Source: Trichostrongylus colubriformis (lineage: Eukaryota; Nematoda; Chromadorea; Rhabditida; Trichostrongylidae). Taken from it: a DNA stretch of 64,000 nucleotides. The stretch's first letter is position 1; each line of letters opens with the position of its first letter. This document shows positions 12,735 to 26,400 of the stretch, in pieces. The position numbers and the translations under genes were made by a program. Below the pieces are notes generated by a model. That model was not told the DNA's origin and did not search any database. It worked only from the letters and a program-made list of their open reading frames with translations. Where the stretch lies: positions 44,810,591 to 44,874,590 of the forward strand of contig OZ022258.1 of the NCBI GenBank assembly GCA_963978905.1. Reading direction: 5' to 3'.

Positions 12735-12960
12735 GGGTCACTTAAACTCGTGGGGAGAGGAAGGGAGACGCAAAATTTTCACCGCGTCGAAGCTCCATTC
12801 TCTCCCTAGGCTCAGGCTGAAGCAGATGAGACAGATGCATCGGTGCTCCTTCATGTAGAAGGATGGAATATGGATTTTAGCCTAAGCTTTTTTTTGTGGA
12901 GGGGAGGAGCTGCTACGTCTCTCTCCCGTCCACTTCAATTGACCCAAGCTTCTCCATTTA
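12735..12960. mobile_element. Foldback MITE, family G (diverged copy)
   Basis: Shares the layout of 10876-11095: GGGTCACTTAAACTCGTGGG at the left, TTGACCC at the right, and inside both CCCTAGGCTCAGGCTGAAG and TTTTAGCCTAAGC. Confidence 0.55.
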
Positions 12961-13198
12961 AGTTTACTCGTGAACTCACATCCCTTTCCATATAACCAAA
13001 AATCTACGATTCCTGGTTCTTGGTGAAGTAGTTAGACAATGCGTAGCTTTTGCCGTAGTACTAGATGTATTCCGTGTAACACGACTTGCATCAACCTAAA
13101 GTCTGATTTATACCTTGCGCATTGCACGATCGTAGGATCACAAAATCGCATAATCACAGAATCGCAAGTGCCATCCTGCGCACTCTCACCTGAGCGCC

Positions 13199-13495
13199 TT
13201 AGGCCGCGGTCACACTTTGCGCACTGACGCCACACCGCCGGCATCGGCATCAATCATGTGCCGTCAACGGCGGCACTCGGTGCCGCGCTCCGTTTACCAA
13301 ATTCTTGACCCAATCACACTACACCATGGTGATACTGGCCGCTTCAAATCTCGGCAGAGGGCCAAGATACGAAGCGGCCACGATCACCATACTGTAGTAT
13401 GATTGGACCAAGAATTTTGCAAACGGAGCGCGCCACCGTGTGCGCCGGTGACGGCGTCATTTTACGTCAATGTGCTAAGTGTGACCGCGGCCTTA
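13199..13495. mobile_element. Foldback element, about 300 bp
   Basis: Left end TTAGGCCGCGGTCACACTTTG is matched by the complement at 13475-13495. Inner arms around CGCTCCGTTTACCAAATTCT also pair. Ends resemble family B, so it may be a larger relative. Confidence 0.65.
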
Positions 13496-14424
13496 TTTCA
13501 CTACACAACTTGCCATAACAACACATGAGATTCTGCGATTATGTGATCTTGCAATCCGAAAGGTGTGGCCTCAGTCTAAGGCTCCGTTTTCAGTGCATTG
13601 GAGTATGTGCGATTTGGGACTTGAACGACGCCACTTATCATCACTTCAGTCTACCTGCGAGCCAGAATCGTGGATGCGACGTTTAGCAGAAATTTGACGC
13701 TAATATCATAAGTTTTAAATCACGGACGCGGCGCGATTCGCAGAAAATCCATCGCGGATAAGCCCATGTGCACACTTTCTCGATCGATACGTATCTTTTT
13801 CCTGACGCTAAGTATCCAAAAATTCCAAGACGTGCGATACGGACACAACCTAATGCCCCTTCCCTCACACATGTACCGACAAAAAACTGCTGTGAGTTGC
13901 TTGGAAGTGTTGAAAAATGTATGGAACGGAGACTACAACTGCTTTCTTAAAGTGAGGAGAACTATTCACGAATCAACACACGAAAGTGAGAGTGGACGAT
14001 TACACATCCAAGTGCAACGGAAAGTTTTGAATTCATGAATAATAAGTGAATGAGGGAAATAATAAGTGAATGAGGGAAAGTAGAACTGAAGATGTGGCTT
14101 CTGTGGTGATATACAAGGAAAAGAGGAAATCGATCGTAAGTAGCGGTGATGCACCTAGGCGCCCATTCTAAAGGAAATTGATGAGGGAGGTCATTCATCG
14201 TGTGGGTAAATAATGATGATTCGCATTAGTTTTTGTCTATGTACCGGATGAACGCAGGATTCGACCTCTACAAAACCCATAGACGTACATGTATAGTGCG
14301 GACTCATTCCTTGTAAATTCGGTGCAATTGCAATATTGGAGGTGTAAAGGATAAAAGAGTAAAGTTTTTGGCATTAATCAATCCCTTTAAGAAATGCGTC
14401 GCACATTCTAGTTCCAATCAGAAT

Positions 14425-14640
14425 TGTGGTGGCTGGTGAATGTGATGTGGCCTATACAATGACATGCGGTGGCCAGCCAATGTACAAGTCAGTGCTTTTA
14501 TCCTCCCAAACGAAACTGGTACCAATTTGTCGACACCGGAGGGATGGAAGGTTTGGTTGGACTAGATGGGCGTTAATGCGGGATTTGATCCCCGCACCAT
14601 GAGAGTGGGGTGTGCGCTGCCTGGCTCTTTGCTTTGTTGC
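14425..14640. repeat. Dispersed SINE-like repeat (uninterrupted copy)
   Basis: Shares more than 150 bases with sequence flanking the element at 39216-40251 (CCTATACAATGACATGCG, CAGTGCTTTTATCCTCCC, GATTTGATCCCCGCACCATG). On the minus strand it contains GGGATCAAATCCC, similar to a polymerase III B box, so a tRNA-derived SINE is possible but unproven. Confidence 0.55.
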
Positions 14641-15394
14641 TGGGAACTGTGAATACATGTTCCCAGAGAACTAGCGTTCGACTTCAGAGGAGGGGAAGTG
14701 TGGCGAAACCCGCATTGAAAAATCGCGACTTGGGGTCTTATCACGACCCCGCAGCACGGCGCCGGCCTGCACTGCTGCAGCCGGGAGAGTTACCGGTAAG
14801 GGCGAGACAACATTCGCAGCCGGCTGATTACCCAACCCGGCTAGTGACGCAGAGGAAAACGAGGGACAAGGAGGTTTTCGGGAAGTTGTTTTTCGAGTTT
14901 TTCCCCGTTCTGTCTCGTTCTTTCTCTACTGTTACCTTGCTGAACACCCTTACCCTTATGTTCAACAGTCTGCCAAATTTACCCCTTTCGGGTCTCCAAT
15001 GCAACGCAATGCCATCGCGCAATCGTTATGGCTGGATAGCAGCCTTAGACAGCTTTCATACTTTACGACACCGCCATCAACGATGGCAATTAAGAACCCA
15101 CCGCTGACAAGGCGGTACCGTTGCGACGCGCTTTAAATGGTCATGGCGGAAGCTCGCCAAAAGCTTACCACATTTGACACTTTGATAAGACTCTCGCCAA
15201 AATATGAATCCCGTCAGAGAATCGTGTGACCTCTCGCCGTGATTATCATTCTATACTATGGTTCGAGCACTATAAATAAGCTCGACGTAGTAGAGTCGGT
15301 GTTGCAAGCGACGCGTACTCGACTGCATCGGCGCCCGTGCCGCAAAATATGAAAGTGGCCTTACTTGGACCGCCAAAATAGACGAGCCTTTGTA

Positions 15395-16440
15395 GCTTAC
15401 AAGGGAAGGACCACAGGTCGAAGTGGCCATTCGGAATGGGATACATATGATCCGACGTATTTTCGGACGCTGATCTCGATTCTGTATTCGAAATTTGCAA
15501 AACGATTTTCTGAGCGGAGTTATGGAGGTTTTTTTGAAAAAACAATACTATTGTGGAGGTTTGGAAGCCCATAGCACGCGAGCCAGACCTTCTTGCGCAA
15601 AACCAGGAAGATTTTCGTGTTCAGGGAGTCAAATTACCCCAGAAGACAAGTTTTAAGCCGATTCGAGAATTTGACCAAATTTCGGAAAAATTTACGGGCT
15701 ATAGGGTGGCAGCCCATTGAACAAAGGAGAAGTCGTTGACCCTTGTTTAGGAAATGCTCCTAATTGACGCTTGTTTCGTACATTTAGTGCGATGGGCAAG
15801 TGTAAAAGGTATGTGTGGGCTATCTTGTTCAGGTTGCAGGGTTTTCTGTAGAAGAAAATTCAAAATCTACCACTTTATAACCTGGCCACCCCCAATTTTC
15901 CGAAGTTGGACCAAAAACTGGATTTGGCTGAAAATTTGCACAGAGGGGTAATTCGACCCCCTGTGCACGAATATCATAATCTCTTCACGCAAAAACGCCT
16001 AATACGTGTGGTACGGGATTCTCTTCGACTTGGTATCCTTCCCTTGTGAGTAATGTTAGCAGTTATAAATAAAGTGGCAGAGTAAATGATGGGTGTGATA
16101 GGTACCAGTCCAAGGAAACATCCAGAAGTGGAATAAAAGCACTTACTGACAATGAAACACAAAGTGCAAAAAAACCCGCACTGGCGAGGAGCAAACACTC
16201 AATCCCTCTCCTGCAGATCCGGAGCACTACCACTGAGCCGCTGAGGCCGTTGGCTCCTTAGCAACGGCCATGCTGATGAACCGTTCATTCCAAAAAACCT
16301 CCATAACTCCGCTCAGAGAATCGTTTTGCAAATTCAGAATGCAGATTCGAGATCAGCGTCCGAAAAGAGATCGGACCATATGCATCCCATTCCTAATGGC
16401 CACTTCGACCTGGGGTCCTTCCCTTGTTAGCAGATACAAT
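15395..16440. mobile_element. Inverted arms flanking about 750 bp
   Basis: The left arm (15395-15540) contains GGTCGAAGTGGCCATT and CGGAGTTATGGAGGTTTTTT. The right arm (16293-16440) is its complement with a few differences. No transposase was recognised between the arms. Probably a foldback or old DNA element. Confidence 0.55.
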
Positions 16441-17840
16441 AATTTTACTGAAGTCGAGTAATAATAAATTAAATGAGTAGACCACAACGGCTGAAATTTT
16501 ACATTGTTTATTCATATCTCATTGGGCTCTAGAAAATGATCGTATAAAGAGTAAATCTAGCGACTCATTAACGACCTTTGGTCATGCAACAAAAACAATC
16601 ACGGGATTCTCACTGATATACACTCTTAATACAACTAAAAGCTTTACAATACGAATAATTCACACGAAAACGGAAAGGATCACAGCTGATTGCTTCTTGT
16701 GACGTCTGTCTTATTGTTGGTATGCAAATTCCATAATACGCAGTCCAAACAAACATCATAAGCACAGCCAAGCTTACTCAATACGAAATGATTCTCCGAT
16801 GATCACTAATTTCTCCACTATCTAAGAATTTCACGGGAAAAACGTCGTGCAGCTTTACGTTGAAAGGTGACGATAAAAACGCGAAGCACTGCAGATCGTT
16901 CCGTAGCCGATTGGTAGAATTTTCGCTTCGCGGCGTCGCACTCGCGACGCCGTCAGTACTAGTAGTTTGAAGTTCCGCTCAATGGCGATGGGCTGGTACC
17001 GTGAAGGATCTTCAAAGATTGCAGTTTGGACGCTTCGCAAGTCTGCCTGTGGTTTACTGCTGCTGTTTCAACAGATAAAGCCGCAAACGACTCGCACTCT
17101 CCTCGTCGCTCGCCGCAGGCAGAGCGCGAAAATTCGACCAATCGGCACTCGTTTTAAAAAAGGTGGGATCTTTTTGAAACATGGAGCTAAGCCGTGGCTC
17201 GGAACCAGAAGCAGACCTGTTTAATAATCTTGAAGTTCACCACTGAAGTACCATGTATCTGACTCAAACAGATTTACGACAACCTTATTTTATGGGACGG
17301 CATGCTGTGTAAATAATTAGATGGGCACATAATTTCCTGTGGAGTAAGAAGTTGTGGAAAACGGTCCGTCATGACCATTTGCTAACGGGTCTGGTAATTT
17401 CATAGATAAGAAATCGTGCCACGGGTGAACAGTGCATACCTAAGTTGTGCTGCGTTTATACACGGCAGTCGCGACTGCGACGCGAACGCGTCACCGAGTT
17501 TGAATGTGTGCACATAGCGGAATGGAAGGTGAACATGTAACCGTGAGGGCAAAAAGAAAAACTGTGCGCAAAATTGCGTAGCCACGACAGCGGTCCATGC
17601 ATTGAGTGAAGGTTGTAAATAAAGGGAATTAGTGTAGAAGCAATACAACTGTCAGAGTACAAACTTAACAAAAATGCTGTGCATTGTATACACACTTGTA
17701 GAACAATGACAATAAAATGTGATCACTTTGACTATAAATGTAATGACATTCAACGATTATTGAGACAGTGGTTGAATTTGAATCGAGTACTAGCGATCAG
17801 TCAACGAATACTACTCCGTGGATTTTACAATTCACACAAA

Positions 17841-20478
17841 TCACTGATAAATAACAAGATATTGTGGTAAAATACGATTGCTATTTCTTACAACGTATTC
17901 AGAAAATTCCAAGCCGCCGTAGCATCGTGACGAGCGGTCGACAAAGTCCGCAAGTGGCATCACCACACCTGAACTACGTGATTGAGGGGTGTTGGATGTG
18001 CACTATGCATCAATATAGGAAAAGCGCGATGTGGCGAAGGAGTGCGACGCGAGGGGTGCAAAGATGCCTATAGTCCCAAAGCGATCACGGTATTTTGGGC
18101 ATTGTTCATAGTTCACGATCCAGGCGATCGTGGATCGTGACGCGCGATACGTATCGATGAGATGGATGATACGCCTGAATAGTGCGATCGTCTGAATCGA
18201 TAAACATGTGTATTTTCCTAACGCCTGAATGGCGCAATCGCCTGGATCGCGAATTCCGAAGAATTTTTTTGCGCTTCACTTCAGGCGTAATCGCATGAAG
18301 CAATCGCGTAACGCGACTTGCACGGTGCGCGCCAAACATTCTGAAGGCGGGGCGCATGTCGTTTGGCGCGGCCCTTGCAGCTAATTTTCCAATGGGGCGC
18401 ATGGGTCGTAGCTACCGGTGAGTGTCCTTCACCGTCTGGGCTCTCCCAGATTTGCCTAAGCCTTTTAGGGGAGGAGCTTGGTAGCGCCCTTTTAAAAAAT
18501 TAGTTGCAAGGGTCGCGCCCAACGACCGTCTCACGAAAGGCGGGTTATGAAGGGGGCCGCGCGTATTTCAACACAGATGGCCACAGTTGTTCACACTTTA
18601 TTCTCTCCCTCGTGAGAATTATCATATGCTGCGTTATGAAAGGTAATGAACATTGCTATTTGTTATTTGAAAAGTTACACGAATTCAAGCAGGTGTTAAT
18701 GTGATCAAGAAATAGGTTCGCCTTTGGTGAATTCTCTTATCAAGCTGGGATGCTAATGTAGTTGGGGGTTGGGAACCCCGCTGTGCTCGGCATCTGACGC
18801 TACTCTTACCTCGGCACTCAAAGCACCTAATTCAAATTTAAGAATGTGGAAATAATGTTGGCGCTGGAATAACAGTTTTCAGAAAGGATGCGCTCACCGT
18901 TTTCAGTGATGGATGACGACGGGTGTTTTTGACCGACCACATGTATCGAATCATAACCTTTCGGCATCTCGTCACCCCAATCATAGTTCCAGGAATTCAA
19001 AGAATAACATTTGCCTAGGGCTACCTGAATAACTCACTTTAACAAAAAAAATATGCTTTATGGAACGTGTCCCTAGATGAGCAGCTTGGAGGATCTGTGG
19101 AGCGAAGATTCGTTGCATGAAGACTATGATATGGCAACATAGTAGCGTCAAATAAAAGGAATAAATGCATTAAAATCTTACTCGACATAAAAGCATGTAA
19201 TTCAGGCCATTGGCAGACGGCTGGCAGTAATGAGTGCTTTTTTCGAACGAATCTGCCAAATAGATACCCTAAAAATACATTTAGAACGAATAAACTTCCT
19301 TCTGTTTATGGTGATTTCGATTTACTAAATAGTATGACTATCAGATACTCTCCATCATGGTTGAAACTTACATCTCCAAACAGTCTACCCGTAATTGAAG
19401 AATTACGCGGATTCACGAGAAAGCCTTCTTTTAAAATACTTAACAAATTCACGGCTTTCGTTCCATGCCAAAGGAATCTGAAATTAGCACTAATTCTCCG
19501 AACAAATCAATATATCTTGATAGTTATCACTAACTTTTGCTTTTCGTCGTCAATGAAATCGCCGAAGTTCACCGTAGCTTCTCTTGGAGTTATTTCTATT
19601 ATGCCCTAGAAAAATAAGATATGGAGATAGGCAGCACTATTCAACTACTACTACCCCGAACACCGCGAATTGGGCAGCAAGCTGTTCGCTCAAACATTGT
19701 CCATGGGGGTTATTTGGGGGTGATGATCACGAATATAAAATCCGTTTTTAGCACGAGCACCATTTAGCACATGGTGGCGCCATTCTTAGGCCGCGTTCAT
19801 AGTTTGCGGTGCCCACGGCGGGCGTAACTGCGTTTCTCTGCATCTCCGCCTGCGCCACCCTGCCTCGTTGCATGCGTCATCTCTGCATCTCCTCCGTGCA
19901 ACTCTGCCTCGCTGCCTGTGAACGCAGCCACGCCCTGCCGGCGCTGGTTATGAACGCGGCATGACTCAGTTGAAGTGCTAATGTAGCTAAGAAGCGTCAT
20001 TTCCCTCTGTCGGTTTTCTCCTTTTACTATCCTACAATAAATCTGCACACTCAAGGGTACATTTTTGCCTAAGCTTCCGGTGGATAGAAAAGGAAACTTC
20101 TTTTTCCTTCCAAGGCTCAGGCAAAAACAGCAGGCACAGTGTGGTTCCCCCATACTACATGAATACCGCTGTAGTGGCACCGAACGACGTCAGCGCCTAA
20201 AACGAATGCCATATTTGTGATCAATACCCCGAATAACCCTGTAGGCAAAACTTCAGTGAAAACTACTTTTTTTATCAACTCGCCTTTAGGATAGAGATAG
20301 TGGAATAGTTCCGTGCGGCATTCAACAATGAAATTCATTCCCAAATAAAAATGAATTACAGACCTTGACGTCCCAGCAGGAACCTCCAGTCACGTGTATG
20401 TACCGCAGGATTTTCTGACTCATACTGGCGGCAGGACTCATCTCGGTAAACCGGCACTCCAACGCTGCCATTATGTAA
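17841..20478 (-). CDS. pme-5: PARP gene, exons 42-47: catalytic domain with H-Y-E triad
   Basis: Exons: 20364-20478, 19535-19605, 19372-19477, 19182-19268, 18898-19024, 17841-17968. Motifs in order: ALECRF and YIHVTGG (entry to the fold), FLWHGTKAVN (catalytic His in LWHGT), GRLFGD joined to GIYLADSFEKSTHYC (catalytic Tyr of GIY), VALGKCYSL, then GVVMPLADF and SEYVVRNSNR (catalytic Glu of the EYVV strand), ending QYLVIYQ and stop. His, Tyr and Glu are the residues needed for NAD+ binding and chain elongation, so a true polymerase is expected rather than a mono-transferase. The terminal exon was recognised because it supplies exactly the two bases needed to complete the split Gly codon. Confidence 0.93.
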
Positions 20479-23400
20479 CTAAATAGAGTAGGTAAACAAT
20501 ATATAAGGTTACTACAAAGAAAACAAGAAATTAGCAGCCACCTGATTCTGTCAACATCCTTATGATAGGCAGCTCCAGTGAGAAGACGTGTCCCGACCTC
20601 CACCTCACTCATACGGACCAAGCTTTCACGAGCGCGATTGATATCATCCTTCTGTGAGAAAGTGCGTATAATGTAAGCACATCAAGGCTGGTAAGGTCGA
20701 ATCCATACTCCGCGACCTGCGACTGACACAACGCGCGGCAGCACAGGCCTAGCGAGCGATACGTAGACATGCTCGATTGACGACCCTCTTGGGGAGACAT
20801 TGGCATGAGCTTTCCTCCCATACTCTTCGCCCTCTCTCAAAAGCTTGGTGTGTACCCTTATGTCAGGATTTAGCACCGCGGCACGTCGTAAGCGAAACAA
20901 TGCGAACAAGCTGAAGACACCACGTTGTTGGGCCCCGAACCGATTACACGCCACTCGTCGTCGTGCAAAATCCTGACATAAGGGTAGACACCCCAAGAGC
21001 TTGAGTGTGTAGCAAAGACGATGACGTGGCGACGTAGATTTATTTAATGCCCGCTATTCTTGGGTGCGTCATTAGAACAGAAGATTCGCTTTGTGGCGTT
21101 CGGTGTGCGATGCGATGGTGCGAGCTGTCGCGTCGTTTTGGATTGGTCCTGAAGCGACGACGGTGCACTACGCCTTATTCAAGGTGTATCGCTTCAGGAA
21201 TCAACTAATATTGCGCAACTTGCTCGCACCATCGCATCGGGCGCTAAGCGCGGCCACGCAAATTCTCTGCCTTAATGGCACACAAACACTGCATACACTA
21301 GCGCTCAAAAGTCTTCGGCGAAAAAAGTCTTTCACTAGGGTTTTTCACTTGTAACTTTTTTGCAACTGCACCGATCTAAGAGAAGATTTAGTATGTTGTA
21401 CTTGGAGACACTGCATGCTTAATATACTATTTTGGTGCTCAATGGTGTAGGTTACGTGGTTATATGCAATTTTTTGTTTTTGGAGTGCCGTCGCTATGCC
21501 GTCCCGCTGTGCCGCTGTCATCAAAAGTCGTGGTCTTTCTACAAAATATTAATGTTCTCTGAGGCTTGTTCGTTTTGTTTTTGTAAAGAAAGCCGTTTTT
21601 CTTGACCAAGCCTTTTACCTTTTTTCGGTGGACTTGTAGTAAATTCTTGTAAAAAACCATGAAAAGTGTCAAGCGGCACTCAAGTAGAAGGAAATGTTTG
21701 CAATAGGTTCAGGCAGCACATATTAAAACTGGTCAAGTAGAAAAAAAGTTATGACAAAAAAGTTTTGGCCGAAGACTTTTGAGCGCTACTGTAAGTGTCT
21801 AAGGCCGCGGTCGCACTCTGCGGTGGCGGCGGCAGGGTGTGGCTGCGTATCTCTGCGTCTTCGCTTATGCCACCCTTTCTCGTTGCCTGTGTCATCTCTG
21901 CACCTCCCCCGCTGCCTGTGATCGCAGCCACGCCCTGCCGACGGTGAGTATCACCGCAGCCTAAGCCACGAGTGAGCCATTCCTTCTTATTCCCGCGCGC
22001 ATGCGAACGACAAGAAGGCCATTTAGAGCGACGTTTTACAGTACCTAATGCTATGCACATAACGTATGAAATAGGCTAACTGAAACCGAAAAAATGACGA
22101 AGACGAGAAATGAAATAGCAAAACACTCACATTATCGAAGATCTTCACTGCGCCGTATTCAAAATCTGCGATAGGGAATGTGCTGTAAAACTCACCAGAG
22201 AGTGAACGCTGAAATTTCCTCTATCTTAAAAAGAAAAGGTGTGGGAACAGCAAAATTAGCTAGGAACTCACACTTGTTTCAAACACTCGCAGTACATCGG
22301 CATCAGTGTGGTTCTCCTTTGCTAGAACTTTCTCAAGTTCTTCCACATTCTTTTCACAGTCATCCAATATGCTACGAGCTTTTTTTATTGACGCTTCACT
22401 GATGTGACCGAACGGACACCACATGGATCGATCTATCTGACATTGGTTTTTCATTAAAAGTGCATGGTGACCAAAACCCAATGAACAAAGTTGCCTTCGT
22501 ACCCTGCAGTATCTCTCGCCGGCAGAGACGCAGAGCATGAAAGCAACAAATACTAAAAACTGCCGCAGGCAGCGCGGCAGAGTATAAAAGCAACTTAGAG
22601 ATAGCAGACTACTTCTGTCCACGGAAAAATGAGTTCCTCTTTTACCCATATATTCATGTTGTACTTGCCTAATCAGGGCCCCATGTAATATTTCACATGA
22701 AAAAGTGGGAAGCCGGCTAAGATACAGCTCCCCGAATTCCCGGCCGACTGGGCGAGGCTTCCGATTAAAAGCCCCGTCCCGTTGTCCACCGCGGTTAGGA
22801 ACAGAGAGTGGACTGTTTACGTAACTTTCTGTTCCTACAATGCGTCTCCTGCCGCGGCGAACGACGGGGTGGACACTTGCTTGGAGGCCCCGCCCACCCG
22901 GCCAAGACTTTGAGATGTTGCAACTCAGCCTGATTCACATTTTCCGCGTGAAACTTTGCATGCGGCCACCATTAGGCAAATGTAACAAAAGTAACAGAAA
23001 AACTCATTTATCCGAGGACGATTTTGAGACTTTTCAAGTTTACAGATTTTCCTTCAAGTTCATAAACCTTTGAATGAGTATTCAAACGCAGTGAGCTCAT
23101 AAACTCTGTAGAGCGCTCGCGGTAAATAATGGTATGAAGATAGGGGGAAGTAAAGTGCCGAAAAGTCAATATTAGGTTTTCGAGGCTCAAAAAAGCCCAA
23201 AACCTAGTTCTGTTGGTGCAGTATGTATGTGCGTCATGCATTTACATGCGTGACTTTTCACTCAAATGGGCTCACTTTCTGCGACGGACATCATCTGCGT
23301 GCCCTTATACCGTCCCTGCATTTGTGATGAACTCGTCCACCGCGTAAATTAGTGGAAGTGAGAAGTTTTCGCGAGTTTTGGAGTTTCCTAGTATTTGAAA

Positions 23401-26400
23401 AGTCGAGACCCTCAGCACATTCGCTATTGCCTTTCACCGACCACCTATTATGATTGAGAATCATGCGCACACCGCCTTCGAAAGCGAGTGTAACTCACAA
23501 TGAAATCGAAAAATTACCTCCTTAGCGTACGTTTTCAATTTTTCCACATTGCTAATATCCTGTATTGATCTTCTTATAAGAGATTCTTCCTTCTTCTCAA
23601 CAAAATTGAGAGAAATCTCAGAGAGACTGCAGACTTTCTTTGTTGTCTGGAAGTGTTGGGCTTAATGTGAGCCTTATTAGACACTGTAAGCACAATCATA
23701 AGGAATGTCGAACAGTTTTATCAAGGACTGAAAACTCACCTCTACCAATCGATATTTCTTGGGCAGAACCTGGAACTGAGCAAAAGGACCCCAATCTTGT
23801 CCCGTCTTCGAACGCCACACAGATTTGAACTCTTTCATAGCTGGAAATGCGAGGAATTTCTACCCATTACATTATCACATTCAATTATGTGATGAAATTT
23901 TTTATTCACTGTAGGAAGCGACGAAGAGGATGGAGCGTCTCTTGGATGCGCCACGCATTGGGCGTCATCCAGAGTCGCAAAGAGTATTGATCTGATCTTT
24001 AGTACACTAGCAAATGGTATTGTAAGTATTTCAATCCATCTACATACAGTCCATTTCGGAGCGCTTGATGGGGCGTGGCCTAGGGACTTGGGTGATAGTG
24101 TATCAAACTCTCTCACTGCGGCACACACTCTCACTCTCGCCGATCAGGCCACGCCCTATCAAGCGCTCCGAATGAACTGTAGGGACAACTTGCTGACGAG
24201 AGAAATCGATCAATCGCTAGAGCTAACGGGGCTTTCAACCACGGAGCCAGTTAGTACATCCTGATAGCGAATTACCTGCTTCAAGAGTGCTGAACGGAGT
24301 TGTCTGATATTCGCCTCGTCCCATACCAATTCGTCCCCAGTTCGTGAATAGAATCCAGAGATCCGTATCACGTCGTTTCATCAGTTCAATGCGATAGAAA
24401 TTATGAAATCCGTATCGTCCATAGTTCAGATCAGTTTTGTTAAGCACTGCCTAGAAAATGGAGAACCTTGCTCAGCCCAGAAAAGACTTTACAATCAGTA
24501 CAAAACATAGCGCGTACCGTAATGTACTGCTGAGTGACAGGGCATATTACGAGCTCGGCCGTATCACGGTATCCACTCAGAGCTGACGGTTTCGGAGTAG
24601 TTGAGGCCATATCTATCGCATCATGTTCGGCATGCCAACGAGCAAGAAATAGTTTCGATTCTTCATCAACGTTATACTTACAAACGAGATCAGATACATC
24701 AGGGAGATCCGATATTTGCACCCTGAAATCAATAGAGCCAGTAAAGAAAACGAGGCTTCTCATCAGCATACTTTCTTTTCCGTAAGCGGCTCTCCCATAT
24801 GGAAAAGCATTACTTTCTTTTCCGTAAGCGGCTCTCCCATATGGAAAAGCATATGTATCTGACCCAGAAACGTATTTTCATAAAAAGAACAGAAGCCAAA
24901 TACCATTCCTCAATTCTTACCACGCCCCTGTGTCATCCTTACAGATAACTCCGACTTATACCAGTTTCGCTTATCGGGTAAGGTTACCGAATAGGGCTGA
25001 CGAGACCTTCAAGAAGGGCGGCGATAGAGATGCATCTATCACAAATTCTGAGCCTCAAAATCTACTTTGGACCTCAAAAAGTAAGTGCATCATTCCTATT
25101 CCAAGCTATCCATCCTGCTTCATTGCTTCCTCAGCTCAGCCGTGACTTGAAAAACACGATAAAATAGCCACACTCGAGTCAGACCATCCTCAAAACTCAT
25201 AGACCAGCTACACTGCTATAGAATAGTGTGACTGTAGAGACAAGATATCGTCCAGCAGAGGGGCAGCAGCATTCGTATCTGCTACACACGCCTCGAATTG
25301 GGGCAGCTTACGCTAAGAAGCAGTGCTGCGCCCTTTAGAGCGCGGTCGATTCATATCACCAGCAACGCACTTGTTCGAGCGGTGACGCAATTCAAGTGTC
25401 CTGTCGCAACTTCACAACACTTGAGGGCAATCTTACGCTCCAAGGACACATTACCGACAATCAAATCATTTGAGCCGTGCGACTGTACATTTAGAACACA
25501 TAACGTACCCATTACTAGTTTTTGCCTTTTTCGCTGGGCCACCTCCTAGGATATCCGTCATCACCGAAGCCATGGTTCTCTGCTTCGTTCTTATAGCGAT
25601 GTCTAATGGTGTGTTGCCATCCTAAACGGGAACAAGAAGCGTACGTGAAGAAACCAACACTCTAAGAAAATCTGAAAGGAACTGAAAAAACCTTGTTCTT
25701 TTGTTGTAGTAGCTGCTTGATCTTCGCAGGCACTTCTTTGTACAATTTCCTCAAAAGTTCAACGTTTTCCCATGCAATGGGCTCGACCATGTAATGTAGG
25801 ACGTTCCTTCCTTTTCGGTCACAGGCCATTAAATCCAACTGAAAATGTTTTATAAACATAGAGAGCAGTCTTACCATCTCCTTGGTTCAATCTCCCACAT
25901 ATGATTTTCATTTAGGCTTCACCTTCGTGCACAATGACAGCAACAACTCAGCCATAATACTCACATTCTTATTGTAGATTGGTATCTTCTTAGGCGAATT
26001 CAATTCAACGTCATCTTGCTCGGTGTTCGCTTCGTCTTCAGCTGCACTCTCAGATTCCGCCTGTTCACTTTCAGCTTCTGATTCCTCCTCAGTCTCTGCG
26101 CGCTCGTCCTCCTCGTCGTCCTCATTCACCGGCGCTTTCCTTTTCCGTCCTTGCATGGCTCCCAATAAAAGTCTTGTCGCTGTATGACCCTTAGTTTTCT
26201 TTGGGAGAACCTTCTTAGCCTCCATGGTTCCGTCACCACAGAGAGCCTAGAAAACTTGTAAGATGCAGTAAAAATCGATCAATAATCCCTATTAATATAC
26301 CTAACCTGTACAGCAGCCTCCCTGTTGGCTAGTACGGCTATCATCAGAGGTGTTCGTCCTTCCAAATCTGGCGCATTAACGTCAGCTCCGGCAGCTCTCA

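Larger units (their letters stand above)
9914..17840. other. Non-coding stretch downstream of the PARP gene
   Basis: No exon with supporting splice signals or recognisable protein was found on either strand. It contains foldback repeats (about 10876-11095, 11548-11690, 11688-11940, 12735-12960 and 13199-13495), dispersed repeats shared with other parts of the window (10677-10873; 14425-14640) and a pair of inverted arms (15395-15540 and 16293-16440). Confidence 0.6.

Noticed and set aside
20117..20344. Minus-strand frame of 75 codons just below a catalytic exon
   Set aside because: It lies in the intron after the gtctgt donor at 20363 and does not resemble the PARP fold; the real next exon is 19535-19605.
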